Below are positions 1 to 10,639 of a stretch of DNA of 57,236 nucleotides, piece by piece (the stretch's first letter is position 1; every line of letters begins with the position of its first letter). Position numbers and translations under genes: made by a program. Below the pieces are notes generated by a model. That model ran no database searches. It was not told where the DNA came from and was given only the letters and a program-made list of their open reading frames with translations. The stretch is from Alsobacter soli. Lineage in GTDB: Bacteria; Pseudomonadota; Alphaproteobacteria; Rhizobiales; Beijerinckiaceae. The stretch is from assembly GCF_003004785.1 (NCBI RefSeq), contig NZ_PVZS01000033.1, forward strand, positions 1 through 57,236, given 5' to 3'.

Positions 1-226
1 TCCCGCCGGGCGAGGGCAGGGGCCTGCCGCAAAGGCGGCGCGGCGCCCGGCCGCGGGCGCCGAGCGCGAGCGCGTCATCGGGGCCGAGCAGGCCGCGCCG
101 CGGCGGGCCAAGGCCTGGACGGGCGAAGGCGCGGCCGATGCCACGTCACCTCTTCCCGCGAAGACCGCCAAGGCGAGCGCCGGCGGTCAACCTGCAGGCG
201 TGGCCGGAGAGGCGGGCGAGTCTGTC

Positions 227-1225
227 ATGACCGCCGTCCAGACCGTGACGGTGACGCCGGACGAGGCGGGGATGCGGGTCGATCGCTTCCTGGAGGCGAG
301 GTTCCCGGGGCTGTCGTTCAGCCACATCCAGCGTGTGGTGCGGAAGGGCGAGCTGCGGGTCAACGGCAAGCGGGTCGAGACCAAGGATCGGCTCGAGGCC
401 GGGCAGGCGGTGCGCATCCCGCCGCTGTCGCTGGCGCCGCCCAAGACGGGGCCGCGCGCCTCCAAGGCGGACGAGGAGACCCGGGCCTACCTCAGGTCGA
501 TCACCCTCTACGAGGACGACGACATGATGGTGATCGACAAGCCCATGGGCCTCGCGGTCCAGGGCGGGTCGGGCATGACCAACCATGTCGACAAGATGCT
601 CCAGGCGCTGACCGACGAGAAGGGCCAGACGCCCCGGCTTGTCCACCGGCTCGACCGGGACACGTCAGGCTGCCTGGTGATCGCCAAGACGCGCTTCGCA
701 GCGTCGGCGCTGGCCAAGAGCTTCCGGTCGCGCGATACGCGCAAGGTCTATTGGGCGCTGGTGGCCGGCGTGCCGCGGGTGAAGCAGGGGCGTATCTCGA
801 CCTATCTGGCGAAAGGCGAGGATGACGAGGGCGACGCCAAGATGCGGGTCGCGAAACATGGCGAGGAGGGCGCGAGTCACGCCGTGACCTACTACGCCGT
901 CGTGGAGACGGCGGCGCAGAAGCTCGCGTGGCTGTCGCTGAAGCCGGTGACGGGGCGCACGCACCAGTTGCGCGCCCACACGGTCCACATCGGTCACCCC
1001 ATCGTGGGCGACCCGAAATATTTCGACATCGAGAACTGGGAATTGCCGGGCGGCATCCAGAACCGGCTGCACCTGCTGGCGCGGCGGATCGTGATCCCGC
1101 ATCCGCGCACGGGCAAGCCGATCGACGTCACCGCGCCCCTGCCGCCGCACATGCGCCAGAGCTGGAACCTGCTGGGATTCGACACGGCGCGGTACGATCC
1201 GATCGAGGAGGCGCCGGAGGCGTGA
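227..1225 (+). CDS. rluC: RluC/RluD-family 23S rRNA pseudouridine synthase
   Basis: This enzyme converts uridines of 23S rRNA to pseudouridine. Residues about 10-65 form an S4 RNA-binding domain (MRVDRFLEARFPG). The catalytic domain follows, with the signature HRLDRDTSG and the predicted catalytic Asp near residue 143. The C-terminal GRTHQLRAH motif is also typical of the family. I chose the ATG at 227; a GTG at 200 lies in the same frame. The frame stays open to the left edge of the window with an Ala/Lys/Arg-rich composition, so the true protein may carry a basic N-terminal extension that starts outside. RluC and RluD cannot be separated from this sequence alone. Confidence 0.9.
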   Translation: MTAVQTVTVTPDEAGMRVDRFLEARFPGLSFSHIQRVVRKGELRVNGKRVETKDRLEAGQAVRIPPLSLAPPKTGPRASKADEETRAYLRSITLYEDDDMMVIDKPMGLAVQGGSGMTNHVDKMLQALTDEKGQTPRLVHRLDRDTSGCLVIAKTRFAASALAKSFRSRDTRKVYWALVAGVPRVKQGRISTYLAKGEDDEGDAKMRVAKHGEEGASHAVTYYAVVETAAQKLAWLSLKPVTGRTHQLRAHTVHIGHPIVGDPKYFDIENWELPGGIQNRLHLLARRIVIPHPRTGKPIDVTAPLPPHMRQSWNLLGFDTARYDPIEEAPEA

Positions 1226-1248
1226 TCCGGCGCCCGACCGCGGGAGGG

Positions 1249-1280
1249 CGCCTGGCCGACCCTTTGGGATCGGTCAGGCG
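1249..1280. terminator. imperfect hairpin between convergent rluC and Flp pilin genes
   Basis: CGCCTGGCCGA and its near-complement TCGGTCAGGCG form an imperfect stem. It sits in the short gap between two convergent genes and may terminate both. There is no T-run on either side, so it is a weak call. Confidence 0.35.
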
Positions 1281-1293
1281 TAATCGCCCGGCT

Positions 1294-1467
1294 TCACCAA
1301 GTGTTGAGGAGGGCTCCGCTGATCTGGTTGAACTTGGTATTCAGATTATTCCGCAGTCCCTGCAGTGAGGCGATGATGCCAATCGCAATGATCGCGGCGA
1401 TGAGACCATACTCGATGGCCGTGGCGCCGGACTCGTCGCGAACAAAGGACTTGAAAAGCTCGGTCAT
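1294..1467 (-). CDS. Flp/Fap-type class IVb pilin
   Basis: This 57-residue prepilin would form the Flp/Tad adhesion pilus. It has a short charged leader (MTELFKSFVRDESG), then the processing motif ATAIEYGL, a hydrophobic helix of about 20 residues (IAAIIAIGIIASL) and a short polar tail. The Glu and Tyr just after the processing Gly are the hallmark of Flp pilins. The ATG at 1467 is chosen because AAGGAG lies just upstream. No cpa/tad assembly genes are visible nearby, so it is an orphan pilin in this window and would depend on machinery encoded elsewhere. Confidence 0.9.
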   Translation of the reverse strand: MTELFKSFVRDESGATAIEYGLIAAIIAIGIIASLQGLRNNLNTKFNQISGALLNTW

Positions 1468-1655
1468 GATCTTGGCTCCTTGCAATGATGCCATTCGCCT
1501 TGGCATGGCGTGACTATGGGTGCGTCCTGTTAATGTCAGGTTTAGCTACCGTTTTTTGTTTTCTTGATTCTTGTTCATCCTGCAGGATGGTGACCGGAGA
1601 GTGAAGAGTTGCAGGGCGCTATGGAAGATCCATGTGTGATGCGAAAGAAGGCCCC

Positions 1656-2306
1656 ATGCGCCTGATCTTGTTCGATCTGGACGGCACGCTCGTGGACAGC
1701 CAAGACGCCATCGTGGCGTCGCATGCCGAGGCTTTCGCGTCACTAGGCCTTTCACCCCCGGACCGCCGCGATGTGCTCGCGCTGGTCGGGCTGTCGCTGA
1801 GGCCCACCTTCGAGACTCTCGTCGGGCCGGACGGGCCGGTGGAGCAATTGGCCGACCTCTACCGAGAGGCGTTTCGGCGGCGCGTTTCTGAGCCCGGGTA
1901 CCGGGAAGCCCTGTTCGAGGGCGCGGATGCGCTGGTGTGGGCGTTGGCCGTCCAGCCCGGGGACCGCCTGGGCATCGCCACCGGCAAGTCTCGGCGCGGT
2001 GTGGCCCGCATCCTCGAGGCGCATGGTTGGACCCGGCTGTTCGCCACCGTGCAAACGGCCGATGATGCGCCCTCCAAGCCCCACCCGGCCATGGCGCTGC
2101 AAGCCATGCAGGAGGTTGGGGCGGAACCGGCCGGCACGGTGCTGGTCGGCGACACTTCCTACGATATGGCGATGGCGCGGGCCGCCGGCGCGCGGGCGAT
2201 CGGCGTCGGCTGGGGGCACCATGCGCCGGAGGCGCTGCTCGCGGCAGGGGCCGAACGCGTGGTCTCCGATTTCGGGGCGCTCGCGGAGGCTCTGCGGGAC
2301 CGCTGA
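1656..2306 (+). CDS. HAD-superfamily (subfamily IA) phosphatase, phosphoglycolate phosphatase-like
   Basis: A cytosolic HAD hydrolase of 216 residues. Motif I is FDLDGTLVDS at the N-terminus, with nucleophile Asp7 and acid/base Asp9. Motif II is in IATGKSRRG. The Lys of motif III is in SKPHP, and motif IV is VGDTSYDMAMARAAG. The helical cap between motifs I and II marks subfamily IA, like Gph and pyrophosphatase PpaX. The start at 1656 follows GAAAGAAGG. It lies directly upstream of the ATP12 gene and is probably co-transcribed, an arrangement I recall from other alphaproteobacteria. Substrate cannot be read from sequence. Confidence 0.88.
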   Translation: MRLILFDLDGTLVDSQDAIVASHAEAFASLGLSPPDRRDVLALVGLSLRPTFETLVGPDGPVEQLADLYREAFRRRVSEPGYREALFEGADALVWALAVQPGDRLGIATGKSRRGVARILEAHGWTRLFATVQTADDAPSKPHPAMALQAMQEVGAEPAGTVLVGDTSYDMAMARAAGARAIGVGWGHHAPEALLAAGAERVVSDFGALAEALRDR

Positions 2307-2353
2307 GCGCGTTCGCGCTGGACAACGGCGGACGGGGACGCCATTTCCCCCTC

Positions 2354-3145
2354 ATGCCTGACGACAGCACCACCTGGTTTCCCGACGACTATGGCGTCGA
2401 CCCCATCCGCGCGGCCAGGGCCGCCTCCGCGGCCACGCCGCTGCCCCGTCGCTTCTACAAGGAAGCGGGCGTGGCGGAGACGGACGGCGGCTTCGTGCTC
2501 GTGCTCGATGGCCGGCCGGCCCGCACCCCCGCCAAGTCGCCGCTGGCGCTGCCAAGCCGCGGGGCCGGGGAAGCGGTGGCGGCCGAGTGGGCGGCGCAGG
2601 GGCAGGACATCAATCCCGCGAGCATGCCGCTGACCCGCCTCGTCAACACGGGGCTCGATGGCGTCGCGCGGATGCGGGAAGAGGTGATCGATGAGATCGC
2701 GAAATACGCCGGCACCGATCTGCTGTGCTATCGCGCCGGCGACCCGGCGCGCCTTGTGCAGCGCCAGTCCGACGCCTGGGACCCTGTGCTGGACTGGGCG
2801 CGGGACGAGATCGGCGCCCGGTTCTTCCTGGCCGAGGGCGTGATGTTCGCCGAGCAGCCGGCATCGTCCCTGGCCGCGGTGCGGGGCGCCGTCGCCGAGG
2901 TGATCGACCCGATCGCGCTGGCGGCCCTCTCCACCATGACGAGCCTCACCGGCTCCGTGCTGCTCGCCCTCGCCGTGTCGCGCGGCCGGCTGAGCGCTTC
3001 CGAGGCCTGGGCGGCCGCCCATGTGGACGAGGACTTCCAGATGGAGGTCTGGGGTGCGGACGACGAGGCCCTGGAGCGCCGCGCCCGGCGATGGAACGAG
3101 ATGGAAGCCTCGGCCACCCTGTTCCGGCTGCTGCACGCCCCCTGA
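2354..3145 (+). CDS. ATP12-family F1-ATPase assembly chaperone
   Basis: The product resembles the mitochondrial ATP12 chaperone, which protects the F1 alpha subunit during ATP synthase assembly and is conserved in alphaproteobacteria. The family pattern is clear: RRFYKEAGV near residue 35, LDGRPARTP, LPSRGAGEAVAAEWAAQG near residue 75, and MPLTRLVNT. Further on come TDLLCYRA, WDPVLDWA, and the C-terminal EVWGADDEA. The length of 263 residues fits. It is the second gene after the HAD phosphatase, 47 bases downstream. Confidence 0.92.
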   Translation: MPDDSTTWFPDDYGVDPIRAARAASAATPLPRRFYKEAGVAETDGGFVLVLDGRPARTPAKSPLALPSRGAGEAVAAEWAAQGQDINPASMPLTRLVNTGLDGVARMREEVIDEIAKYAGTDLLCYRAGDPARLVQRQSDAWDPVLDWARDEIGARFFLAEGVMFAEQPASSLAAVRGAVAEVIDPIALAALSTMTSLTGSVLLALAVSRGRLSASEAWAAAHVDEDFQMEVWGADDEALERRARRWNEMEASATLFRLLHAP

Positions 3146-3232
3146 TCCACAGGGCTCCCTTCCGGCCCAGGCGCCCTATAATCCCCGGGCATCTTCGTCA
3201 GGCCGCGCGCCTGTCCCCCGAAGGAGACCCCC

Positions 3233-3658
3233 ATGGACCATCCGAAAGTCGTCTACACCGCCCATGCCTCCGCCACCGGCGGACGTGATGGCCGCGCCGT
3301 GTCGTCCGACGGCGTCATCGACGTGAAGCTGTCGGTGCCGAAGGAGATGGGCGGCGGAGGCGGGGCGGCGACGAATCCCGAGCAGCTGTTCGCGGCTGGC
3401 TATTCTGCGTGCTTCCTGGGCGCGGTGAAGGCGGTGGCCCGCAAGAGCAACGTCAAGGTGCCGGACGACGCCAAGGTGTCGGCGGATGTCGGCATCGGCC
3501 CGATCCCGACCGGCTTCGCCATCAAGGTCGACCTGCGCATCTCATTGCCCGGCATCGACCGCGAGCAGGCGGAGAAGCTCGTGCACGACGCCCATATCGT
3601 GTGCCCGTACTCAAATGCGACGCGGAACAACGTCGAGGTGAGCCTGACCGTCGAGTAG
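3233..3658 (+). CDS. ohr: Ohr-type organic hydroperoxide resistance protein
   Basis: A 141-residue OsmC/Ohr-fold thiol peroxidase that reduces organic hydroperoxides. The two redox cysteines sit at about residues 60 ([10 protein letters not shown]) and 124 ([11 protein letters not shown]). The second motif is typical of Ohr rather than OsmC. The N-terminal [15 protein letters not shown] is also Ohr-typical. A strong ribosome binding site (AAGGAGA) precedes the ATG. No OhrR-type MarR regulator gene is adjacent. Confidence 0.93.
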   Translation: MDHPKVVYTAHASATGGRDGRAVSSDGVIDVKLSVPKEMGGGGGAATNPEQLFAAGYSACFLGAVKAVARKSNVKVPDDAKVSADVGIGPIPTGFAIKVDLRISLPGIDREQAEKLVHDAHIVCPYSNATRNNVEVSLTVE

Positions 3659-3715
3659 GGCTGATGGCGGCGGCCCGGCCGCCACCGTCTTCCCCTTCCG
3701 TCGAAGTTCCAAGAG

Positions 3716-3753
3716 GCGTCCGGCGCGTGCTAAGCAGCCGGACGCTTTTCTTT
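3716..3753 (+). terminator. rho-independent terminator after ohr
   Basis: A stem of GCGTCCGGC pairing with GCCGGACGC (3716-3724 and 3737-3745) is followed by TTTTCTTT, just after ohr. Confidence 0.75.
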
Positions 3754-3797
3754 GCAAGAGGGCGCGCGACTCGGCGCGCCCACGGAGGCTACCGTCG

Positions 3798-5330
3798 ATG
3801 AAGGACATCCTCGAGAAGCTCGACGAGCGGCGCGCCAACGCCAGGCTGGGCGGCGGCACGAAGCGCATCGACGCGCAGCATGCGCGCGGCAAGCTGACCG
3901 CCCGCGAGCGCATCGAGCTCTTGCTGGACAAGGGCTCCTTCGAGGAGTTCGACACCTTCGTGCAGCACCGCTGCAGCGACTTCGGCATGGAGAACACCAA
4001 GGTCCCGGGCGACGGCGTCGTCACCGGCTGGGGCACCATCAACGGGCGCACGGTCTTTGTCTTCGCCAAGGACTTCACGGTGTTCGGCGGCTCGCTGTCC
4101 GAGACGCACGCGGCCAAGATCACCAAGATCCAGGACATGGCGCTGAAGATGCGGGCCCCGATCATCGGGCTGTTCGACGCCGGCGGCGCGCGCATCCAGG
4201 AGGGCGTCGCGGCGCTCGGCGGCTATGGCGAGGTGTTCCGCCGCAACGTGATCGCCTCGGGCGTGATCCCGCAGATCTCGGTCATCATGGGTCCGTGCGC
4301 GGGCGGCGACGTCTACTCGCCTGCCATGACGGACTTCATCTTCATGGTGCGGGACACGAGCTACATGTTCGTGACCGGTCCGGACGTGGTGAAGACCGTC
4401 ACCAACGAAACCGTCACGGCCGAGGAGCTGGGCGGCGCCAAGGTGCACACCACCAAGTCGTCCGTGGCTGACGGCGCCTGGGACAACGACCTCGAGGCGC
4501 TCCTGCAGGTGCGGCGGCTCATGGATTTCCTGCCGGCCAACAACACCGAGGGCTCGCCCGCCTGGCCGAGCTTCGACGCCGAGGACCGGGTCGAGATGTC
4601 GCTCGACACGCTCGTGCCGGACAATCCGAACAAGCCCTACGACATGAAGGAGCTGATCACGAAGGTGGTCGACGAGGGCGACTTCTTCGAGATCCAGGAG
4701 AGCTACGCCAAGAACATCGTCACCGGCTTCGCCCGCATCGAGGGCCGCAGCGTCGGGATCGTGGCGAACCAGCCGATGGTTCTGGCCGGCGTGCTCGACT
4801 CGGACGCCTCCCGCAAGGCTGCGCGCTTCGTACGCTTCTGCGATGCGTTCAACATCCCGATCGTGACCTTCGTGGACGTGCCGGGCTTCCTGCCGGGCAC
4901 GGCGCAGGAATATGGCGGGCTGATCAAGCACGGGGCCAAGCTGCTGTTCGCCTACTCGCAGGCGACCGTGCCGCTGGTGACCATCATCACCCGCAAGGCT
5001 TTCGGCGGCGCCTATGACGTCATGGCCTCCAAGCATGTGGGCGCGGACGTGAACTACGCCTGGCCCACGGCGCAGATCGCCGTGATGGGCGCCAAGGGCG
5101 CGGTGGAGATCATCTTCCGCCAGGACATCGGCGACGCCGAGAAAATCGCCGCGCGCACCCAGGAATACGAGGAGCGCTTCCTGTCGCCCTTCGTCGCCGC
5201 CGAGCGCGGCTACATCGACGAGGTGATCATGCCGCACGGGACCCGTCGGCGGATCGCCCGGGCTCTCGCGATGCTGGCCGAGAAAAAGGCCGAGCAGCCC
5301 TGGAAGAAGCACGACAACCTGCCGCTCTGA
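3798..5330 (+). CDS. pccB: propionyl-CoA carboxylase beta (carboxyltransferase) subunit
   Basis: This subunit transfers carboxyl from carboxybiotin to propionyl-CoA to give methylmalonyl-CoA, in the degradation of odd-chain fatty acids, Val, Ile, Met and Thr. The 510 residues hold the N-terminal half ([48 protein letters not shown]) and the C-terminal half ([34 protein letters not shown]; ending in WKKHDNLPL). That C-terminus is characteristic of PccB rather than MccB. GGAGG precedes the ATG. The biotin subunit pccA lies 2.5 kb downstream on the same strand. Confidence 0.95.
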   Translation: MKDILEKLDERRANARLGGGTKRIDAQHARGKLTARERIELLLDKGSFEEFDTFVQHRCSDFGMENTKVPGDGVVTGWGTINGRTVFVFAKDFTVFGGSLSETHAAKITKIQDMALKMRAPIIGLFDAGGARIQEGVAALGGYGEVFRRNVIASGVIPQISVIMGPCAGGDVYSPAMTDFIFMVRDTSYMFVTGPDVVKTVTNETVTAEELGGAKVHTTKSSVADGAWDNDLEALLQVRRLMDFLPANNTEGSPAWPSFDAEDRVEMSLDTLVPDNPNKPYDMKELITKVVDEGDFFEIQESYAKNIVTGFARIEGRSVGIVANQPMVLAGVLDSDASRKAARFVRFCDAFNIPIVTFVDVPGFLPGTAQEYGGLIKHGAKLLFAYSQATVPLVTIITRKAFGGAYDVMASKHVGADVNYAWPTAQIAVMGAKGAVEIIFRQDIGDAEKIAARTQEYEERFLSPFVAAERGYIDEVIMPHGTRRRIARALAMLAEKKAEQPWKKHDNLPL

Positions 5331-5353
5331 TTTCGCCGGTAGGTTGCTGTTGG

Positions 5354-5370
5354 GGGCGCTTTACGCGCCC
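5354..5370 (+). terminator. hairpin after pccB
   Basis: GGGCGC, a five-base loop and GCGCCC form a short hairpin. There is no clear T-run, so it is a weak terminator call. Confidence 0.4.
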
Positions 5371-5466
5371 TCAATCATGTCGGGAGATCGAAACGGGTCC
5401 TTAACGCCAGGATGAGCATTTCGCGCGAAATTGACGGCCAACCCGTCCGTTTCAGTGGAGCTTCCC

Positions 5467-6096
5467 GTGTCGTTTTCAGCTTTCGATCCCGATTTTCACG
5501 TCCTCAGCCAAGGTCCAAAGGAGCCCTGCGCCGTCCTGCTCGCGGAAATGCGAGCCTTGCGAACGGAGGCGGCGGCCGGCGCGGCGGTGGCGCACCGCCT
5601 GCGCAAGGCGCTGCTGAGCGGCGGATCGCGCCCGGTCAGCCGCCGGGAGGCGGAGATCCTGTGCGAGATCGCGGAAACCACGGCGGAAGGTGGGTCGGAC
5701 GATTTCGCCGGCCTCTATGCGGCGGCCCTGGCCAACCACCTGCTCGCAGCCGGGTCCGCCGAGTGCGCGCCGTGCCTGGACCGGCGGCTTTGGCTGGACG
5801 ACGCCATGCTCGCCTGCGTGGGCGAAGGCGAAGATGTCGCCGCGCTGCTGGCCCGGGCCGTCACGGCAGCGCTCTGCGAGGAGGCGCCGTGCGACTGTGC
5901 GGGCTGGAGCGCCCGTCCGGCTTCGGACGCCATGCTGACGGATCTGGCCGCGGCGGCCGCGCCGGGCCGGAGCTGGCTCGCCGAGCGCCTCCTGCCGCGG
6001 GGCGGGCGTCTGACGCGCGCCGAAAGGCAGCTGGCGGCCGCCATGGCCCCTTGCTGCGATCTGCTCTGCGGCGCTCCTGAAGCCAGGGCAGCCTGA
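5467..6096 (+). CDS. hypothetical alanine-rich protein of an unnamed family, paralogue of the 7283 gene
   Basis: A soluble protein of about 209 residues with no signal peptide or membrane segment. I cannot name its function. Its centre (SRREAEILCEIAETTAEG, then DDFAGLYAAALANHLL, then RRLWLDDAML) lines up with the centre of the 7283-7726 product, so the two look like diverged members of one family. A second Trp-Leu element near the C-terminus (RSWLAERLLPRGGRLTRAE) looks like an internal repeat. The GTG at 5467 is preferred because GGAG lies six bases upstream; TTG at 5431 is an alternative. It follows pccB directly. Confidence 0.7.
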   Translation: MSFSAFDPDFHVLSQGPKEPCAVLLAEMRALRTEAAAGAAVAHRLRKALLSGGSRPVSRREAEILCEIAETTAEGGSDDFAGLYAAALANHLLAAGSAECAPCLDRRLWLDDAMLACVGEGEDVAALLARAVTAALCEEAPCDCAGWSARPASDAMLTDLAAAAAPGRSWLAERLLPRGGRLTRAERQLAAAMAPCCDLLCGAPEARAA

Positions 6097-6100
6097 ACTT

Positions 6101-7060
6101 TCAGTCGGCGAACTTCCAGCCGTCGGCGAAATCCACCGTGCCGAGGAAGGCCCGCAGGCGCTCGCGAAAGAGCGCGAAGCGGGCCTTTTCCGTTGGGTCC
6201 AAAGTCGCCGGCGACGGGCGAGCCGACCCGGCCAGCTCGGGCCAGGGAGAGCGCTCCAACCAGTCCCGGTAGGCCTGCGCGTGTCCAGCCGCTCCCGGAT
6301 AGCCGGGCTCCCACGGCTTGGGCCGGTTCACGAAGTGGCGGACCACCGGGCGGATCTCGTCCTCCAGGTCGAGCAGCAGGAAGTCGCCCATGAAGTTGAA
6401 GCGCGGCGAGAGCGGCGCAAAGGCGCCGTGGATCACGCTGTTCAGGGCGCTCTGCTCCAGGAACGGGTAGCGGCCCGGCTCGCCCCGCAGCCGTTCCGCG
6501 GCCTGCTCGGGGATGCGCGCCTTCGTCCAGGCGTGGCGATCAACGAGCGTCAGGCCGTTGTTGAAGTAGGGCGTGTCCGGCGCGAGTCCGAGGCGTCCCC
6601 GATAGGCGCGGAACTCGGCCGTGAGCGGCCCGTCCTCGAAGTCCTTCAGGAAGATCATGTCGTAGGCCGCCGCCAGCGGGAGGCCGCGGAGATCCAGGCT
6701 CGCCAGGCTGGCCAGGCCAGGGCGGATCACCTGCATGTCGGCGTCCATGGAGACGAAACGCTCGCAGCGCTCGGGCAGCACGCGGTGGAGGGCGAGGCGG
6801 CGGTTGACCGCCGAGGTGAAGTGGCCGCGGGTGGGCAGGTCGGCCACGTGCGCCGCCCAGTCCACCGGAAGGAGCGTGATGCGCGCCCGAAGCCTCGGGT
6901 CAAGGCGCTCGAAGCCGGGCGCGGCATCCGCCTCCTCGCAGACGAACAGAATCTCGAGACCGTCCGCGTCGTCCTGGGCGAGCAGCGAGGCGGCCGTGAA
7001 CACGGCCGGGACGAAATACAGGCGGTCGGGCGTGAAGCAGACGGGGAGGGGAGCGGGCAT
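6101..7060 (-). CDS. family 8-like glycosyltransferase
   Basis: A predicted GT-A fold sugar transferase of about 319 residues with no signal peptide. Seen in order are the N-terminal VCFTPDRLYFVPAVFTAASLL, the metal-binding DxD in SMDADMQV, the acceptor-region motif YFNNGLTLVD, EQSALN, RFNFM and HFVNRPKPW. The last is a variant of the GT8 HxxGxxKPW motif. The ATG at 7060 is preferred; an upstream in-frame ATG at 7141 would add a non-conserved stretch. It lies on the opposite strand between pccB and pccA. Donor and acceptor are unknown. Confidence 0.82.
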   Translation of the reverse strand: MPAPLPVCFTPDRLYFVPAVFTAASLLAQDDADGLEILFVCEEADAAPGFERLDPRLRARITLLPVDWAAHVADLPTRGHFTSAVNRRLALHRVLPERCERFVSMDADMQVIRPGLASLASLDLRGLPLAAAYDMIFLKDFEDGPLTAEFRAYRGRLGLAPDTPYFNNGLTLVDRHAWTKARIPEQAAERLRGEPGRYPFLEQSALNSVIHGAFAPLSPRFNFMGDFLLLDLEDEIRPVVRHFVNRPKPWEPGYPGAAGHAQAYRDWLERSPWPELAGSARPSPATLDPTEKARFALFRERLRAFLGTVDFADGWKFAD

Positions 7061-7282
7061 GCGAGGCTTCCGGAAGTCGTCCCTGAGTAGCGCGGCGCGA
7101 GGTCCAAGGGAAATCGAGTCTGCGACTGGATTCAGATTCAAGAAAGCATGCGTGATCAGGCCTGTTTAACCTGAACAACTGTTAGGATTGCCGCCTTAAC
7201 CTACCATCCATACGTGTGGAGCGATAGTTACTGCACGAAAGAGACACAAGCAGCGACAATAATGCTGCGGAGGCGTAGACAG

Positions 7283-7726
7283 ATGAACGGCAACCGCATC
7301 CAGAACATCGCAATCCGAACCATCGAAAAGCAGTCGATCGGCGAGGATGACGTTCGCGAGCTGAAGATCGCCTTGGAAGAGGGCGCCCTGTCCCAGGCCG
7401 AGGCTGAAGCGCTCATCCGCATGGAGCGCATGGTGGCCGAGACGTGCCCCTCCTGGGACGCGTATTTCGTCGACACCATCACGGCCCACCTGGTGTGGGA
7501 GCGCCGGCCCACCGGCTACGTGAAGGACGAGGACGCCGCATGGCTGACCACCTGCCTCCAGCTCACGCGCGTGGGGCCGGCCCGCAACGTGGGGCCGCTG
7601 CTCGTGAACCTGGTGCGCGAGGCCGAGCGGGTCGACCAGTCGATCATCGCCCTGGCGCTGGAGGAGAACCGCGGCCGCCCGGAGCCGCGTGAGGCGGTGG
7701 TCGACGTGGTGCGCCGCGCTGCCTGA
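7283..7726 (+). CDS. hypothetical protein of an unnamed alphaproteobacterial family
   Basis: A 147-residue soluble protein of unknown function. It has an acidic helical N-terminus (EDDVRELKIALEEGALSQAE), then SWDAYFVDTITAHLVW, GYVKDEDAAWL, and a helical tail. It is related to the 5467-6096 product. From memory, this pattern recurs in uncharacterised alphaproteobacterial proteins, but I know no experiment on them. GGAGG about nine bases upstream supports the ATG at 7283; ATG at 7262 is possible. It precedes pccA by about 145 bases. Confidence 0.72.
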   Translation: MNGNRIQNIAIRTIEKQSIGEDDVRELKIALEEGALSQAEAEALIRMERMVAETCPSWDAYFVDTITAHLVWERRPTGYVKDEDAAWLTTCLQLTRVGPARNVGPLLVNLVREAERVDQSIIALALEENRGRPEPREAVVDVVRRAA

Positions 7727-7871
7727 CCGCCTCGCCCCTTCGCCCGGGAAGGCGCGCCGCTGCCCTGCACGGCGCGCTCTTGCGTCTCAGCCCTTCGGTG
7801 AGTGGACGCCCCCGTCCCCGCGTCATAGAAACGACGGCGAATCCAGCGTGGCTCTGAGCTCGGGACGGGGT

Positions 7872-9875
<2,004 letters not shown>

Positions 9876-9908
9876 ATCCGCAGCGGTTTACCTCGACGCC
9901 GCCTGTAT

Positions 9909-10046
9909 CCCCTCATCCTGAGGAGCATCGCCCCTGGGCGATGCGTCTCGAAGGACGAGCGACTCCAGTATGTGAGCACGATCGAGCGCTCTGGATCCCT
10001 CGTCCTTCGAGACGCCATGCTGCGCATGGCTCCTCAGGATGAGGGG
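9909..10046. repeat. nested mosaic palindrome (repeat family C)
   Basis: Outer arms of 18 bases at 9909-9926 and 10029-10046 are perfect inverted repeats (CCCTCATCCTGAGGAGC type). Inner arms of 16 bases at 9944-9959 and 9999-10014 (CGTCTCGAAGGACGAG) are also perfect. The unit fills most of the gap between pccA and the next gene. It resembles dispersed palindromic repeats I recall from Rhizobiales genomes and could fold into a large cruciform or a transcript hairpin. Confidence 0.85.
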
Positions 10047-10170
10047 CGTTGGGCGATGACGCCGTCACGCTCTCAGGAGGAGGGTGGGCAGGGCAGGCGA
10101 GCGCAAGACCAGCGGGACAGAGACCGTCGCGGCGGTGTAGAGACGGCGGCGGTTAAGCCCGAGTCCCGCC

Positions 10171-10632
10171 ATGCCGCTCTATTTCGCCTACGGCTCCAAC
10201 ATGGACCGCGCCGCCATGGCGCAGCGCTGCCCGAAGTCGACCGTGGTCGGCCTCGCCCGCCTGCCGCGGCATCGTTTCATCATCATGGCGGACGGCTATG
10301 CTTCCGTCGTGCGCGACCCGCGTCGGACCGTCTGGGGCGTGCTCTGGGACCTGGCGCTCTCCGACATCCCGGCGCTGGACCGCTACGAGAGCCTGCACAC
10401 CGGGCTCTACACCAAGATCAACCAGCCGGTGGTGACGGACGGCGGCGCTCGCCGCGCGCTCGTCTATGTCGGTCGTACGGACCGGCCGGGCAAGCCGAAG
10501 CCCGGCTACCTGGAAGGCGTGCTGGCGGCTGCGCGGGACGCAGGGCTGCCGCCGGAGTACCTTTATGAACTGGAGCACGGCGAGCCCGCGCCCCGGAAAC
10601 CCGGGACGCCGTTGTTCAGGGCGCCGATGTGA
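10171..10632 (+). CDS. gamma-glutamylcyclotransferase-like (AIG2/GGCT fold) protein
   Basis: A 153-residue protein with the GGCT-like substrate loop YFAYGSNMD at the extreme N-terminus. The later LDRYES contains the candidate acidic catalytic residue of this fold. Members act on gamma-glutamyl amines or peptides and release 5-oxoproline. The actual substrate here is not predictable. The gene ends seven bases before the stop codon of the AT-rich cassette on the other strand. Confidence 0.85.
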   Translation: MPLYFAYGSNMDRAAMAQRCPKSTVVGLARLPRHRFIIMADGYASVVRDPRRTVWGVLWDLALSDIPALDRYESLHTGLYTKINQPVVTDGGARRALVYVGRTDRPGKPKPGYLEGVLAAARDAGLPPEYLYELEHGEPAPRKPGTPLFRAPM

Positions 10633-10639
10633 CAGCCAT

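Noticed and set aside
5412-6080. Alternative frame over the 5467 gene
   Set aside because: It is Gly/Arg-rich, typical of the wrong frame in high-GC DNA. The chosen frame has a normal residue mix and aligns with a neighbour.
9909-10046. CRISPR array
   Set aside because: The units are inverted, not direct, repeats with no regular spacing. No cas gene is present anywhere in the window.
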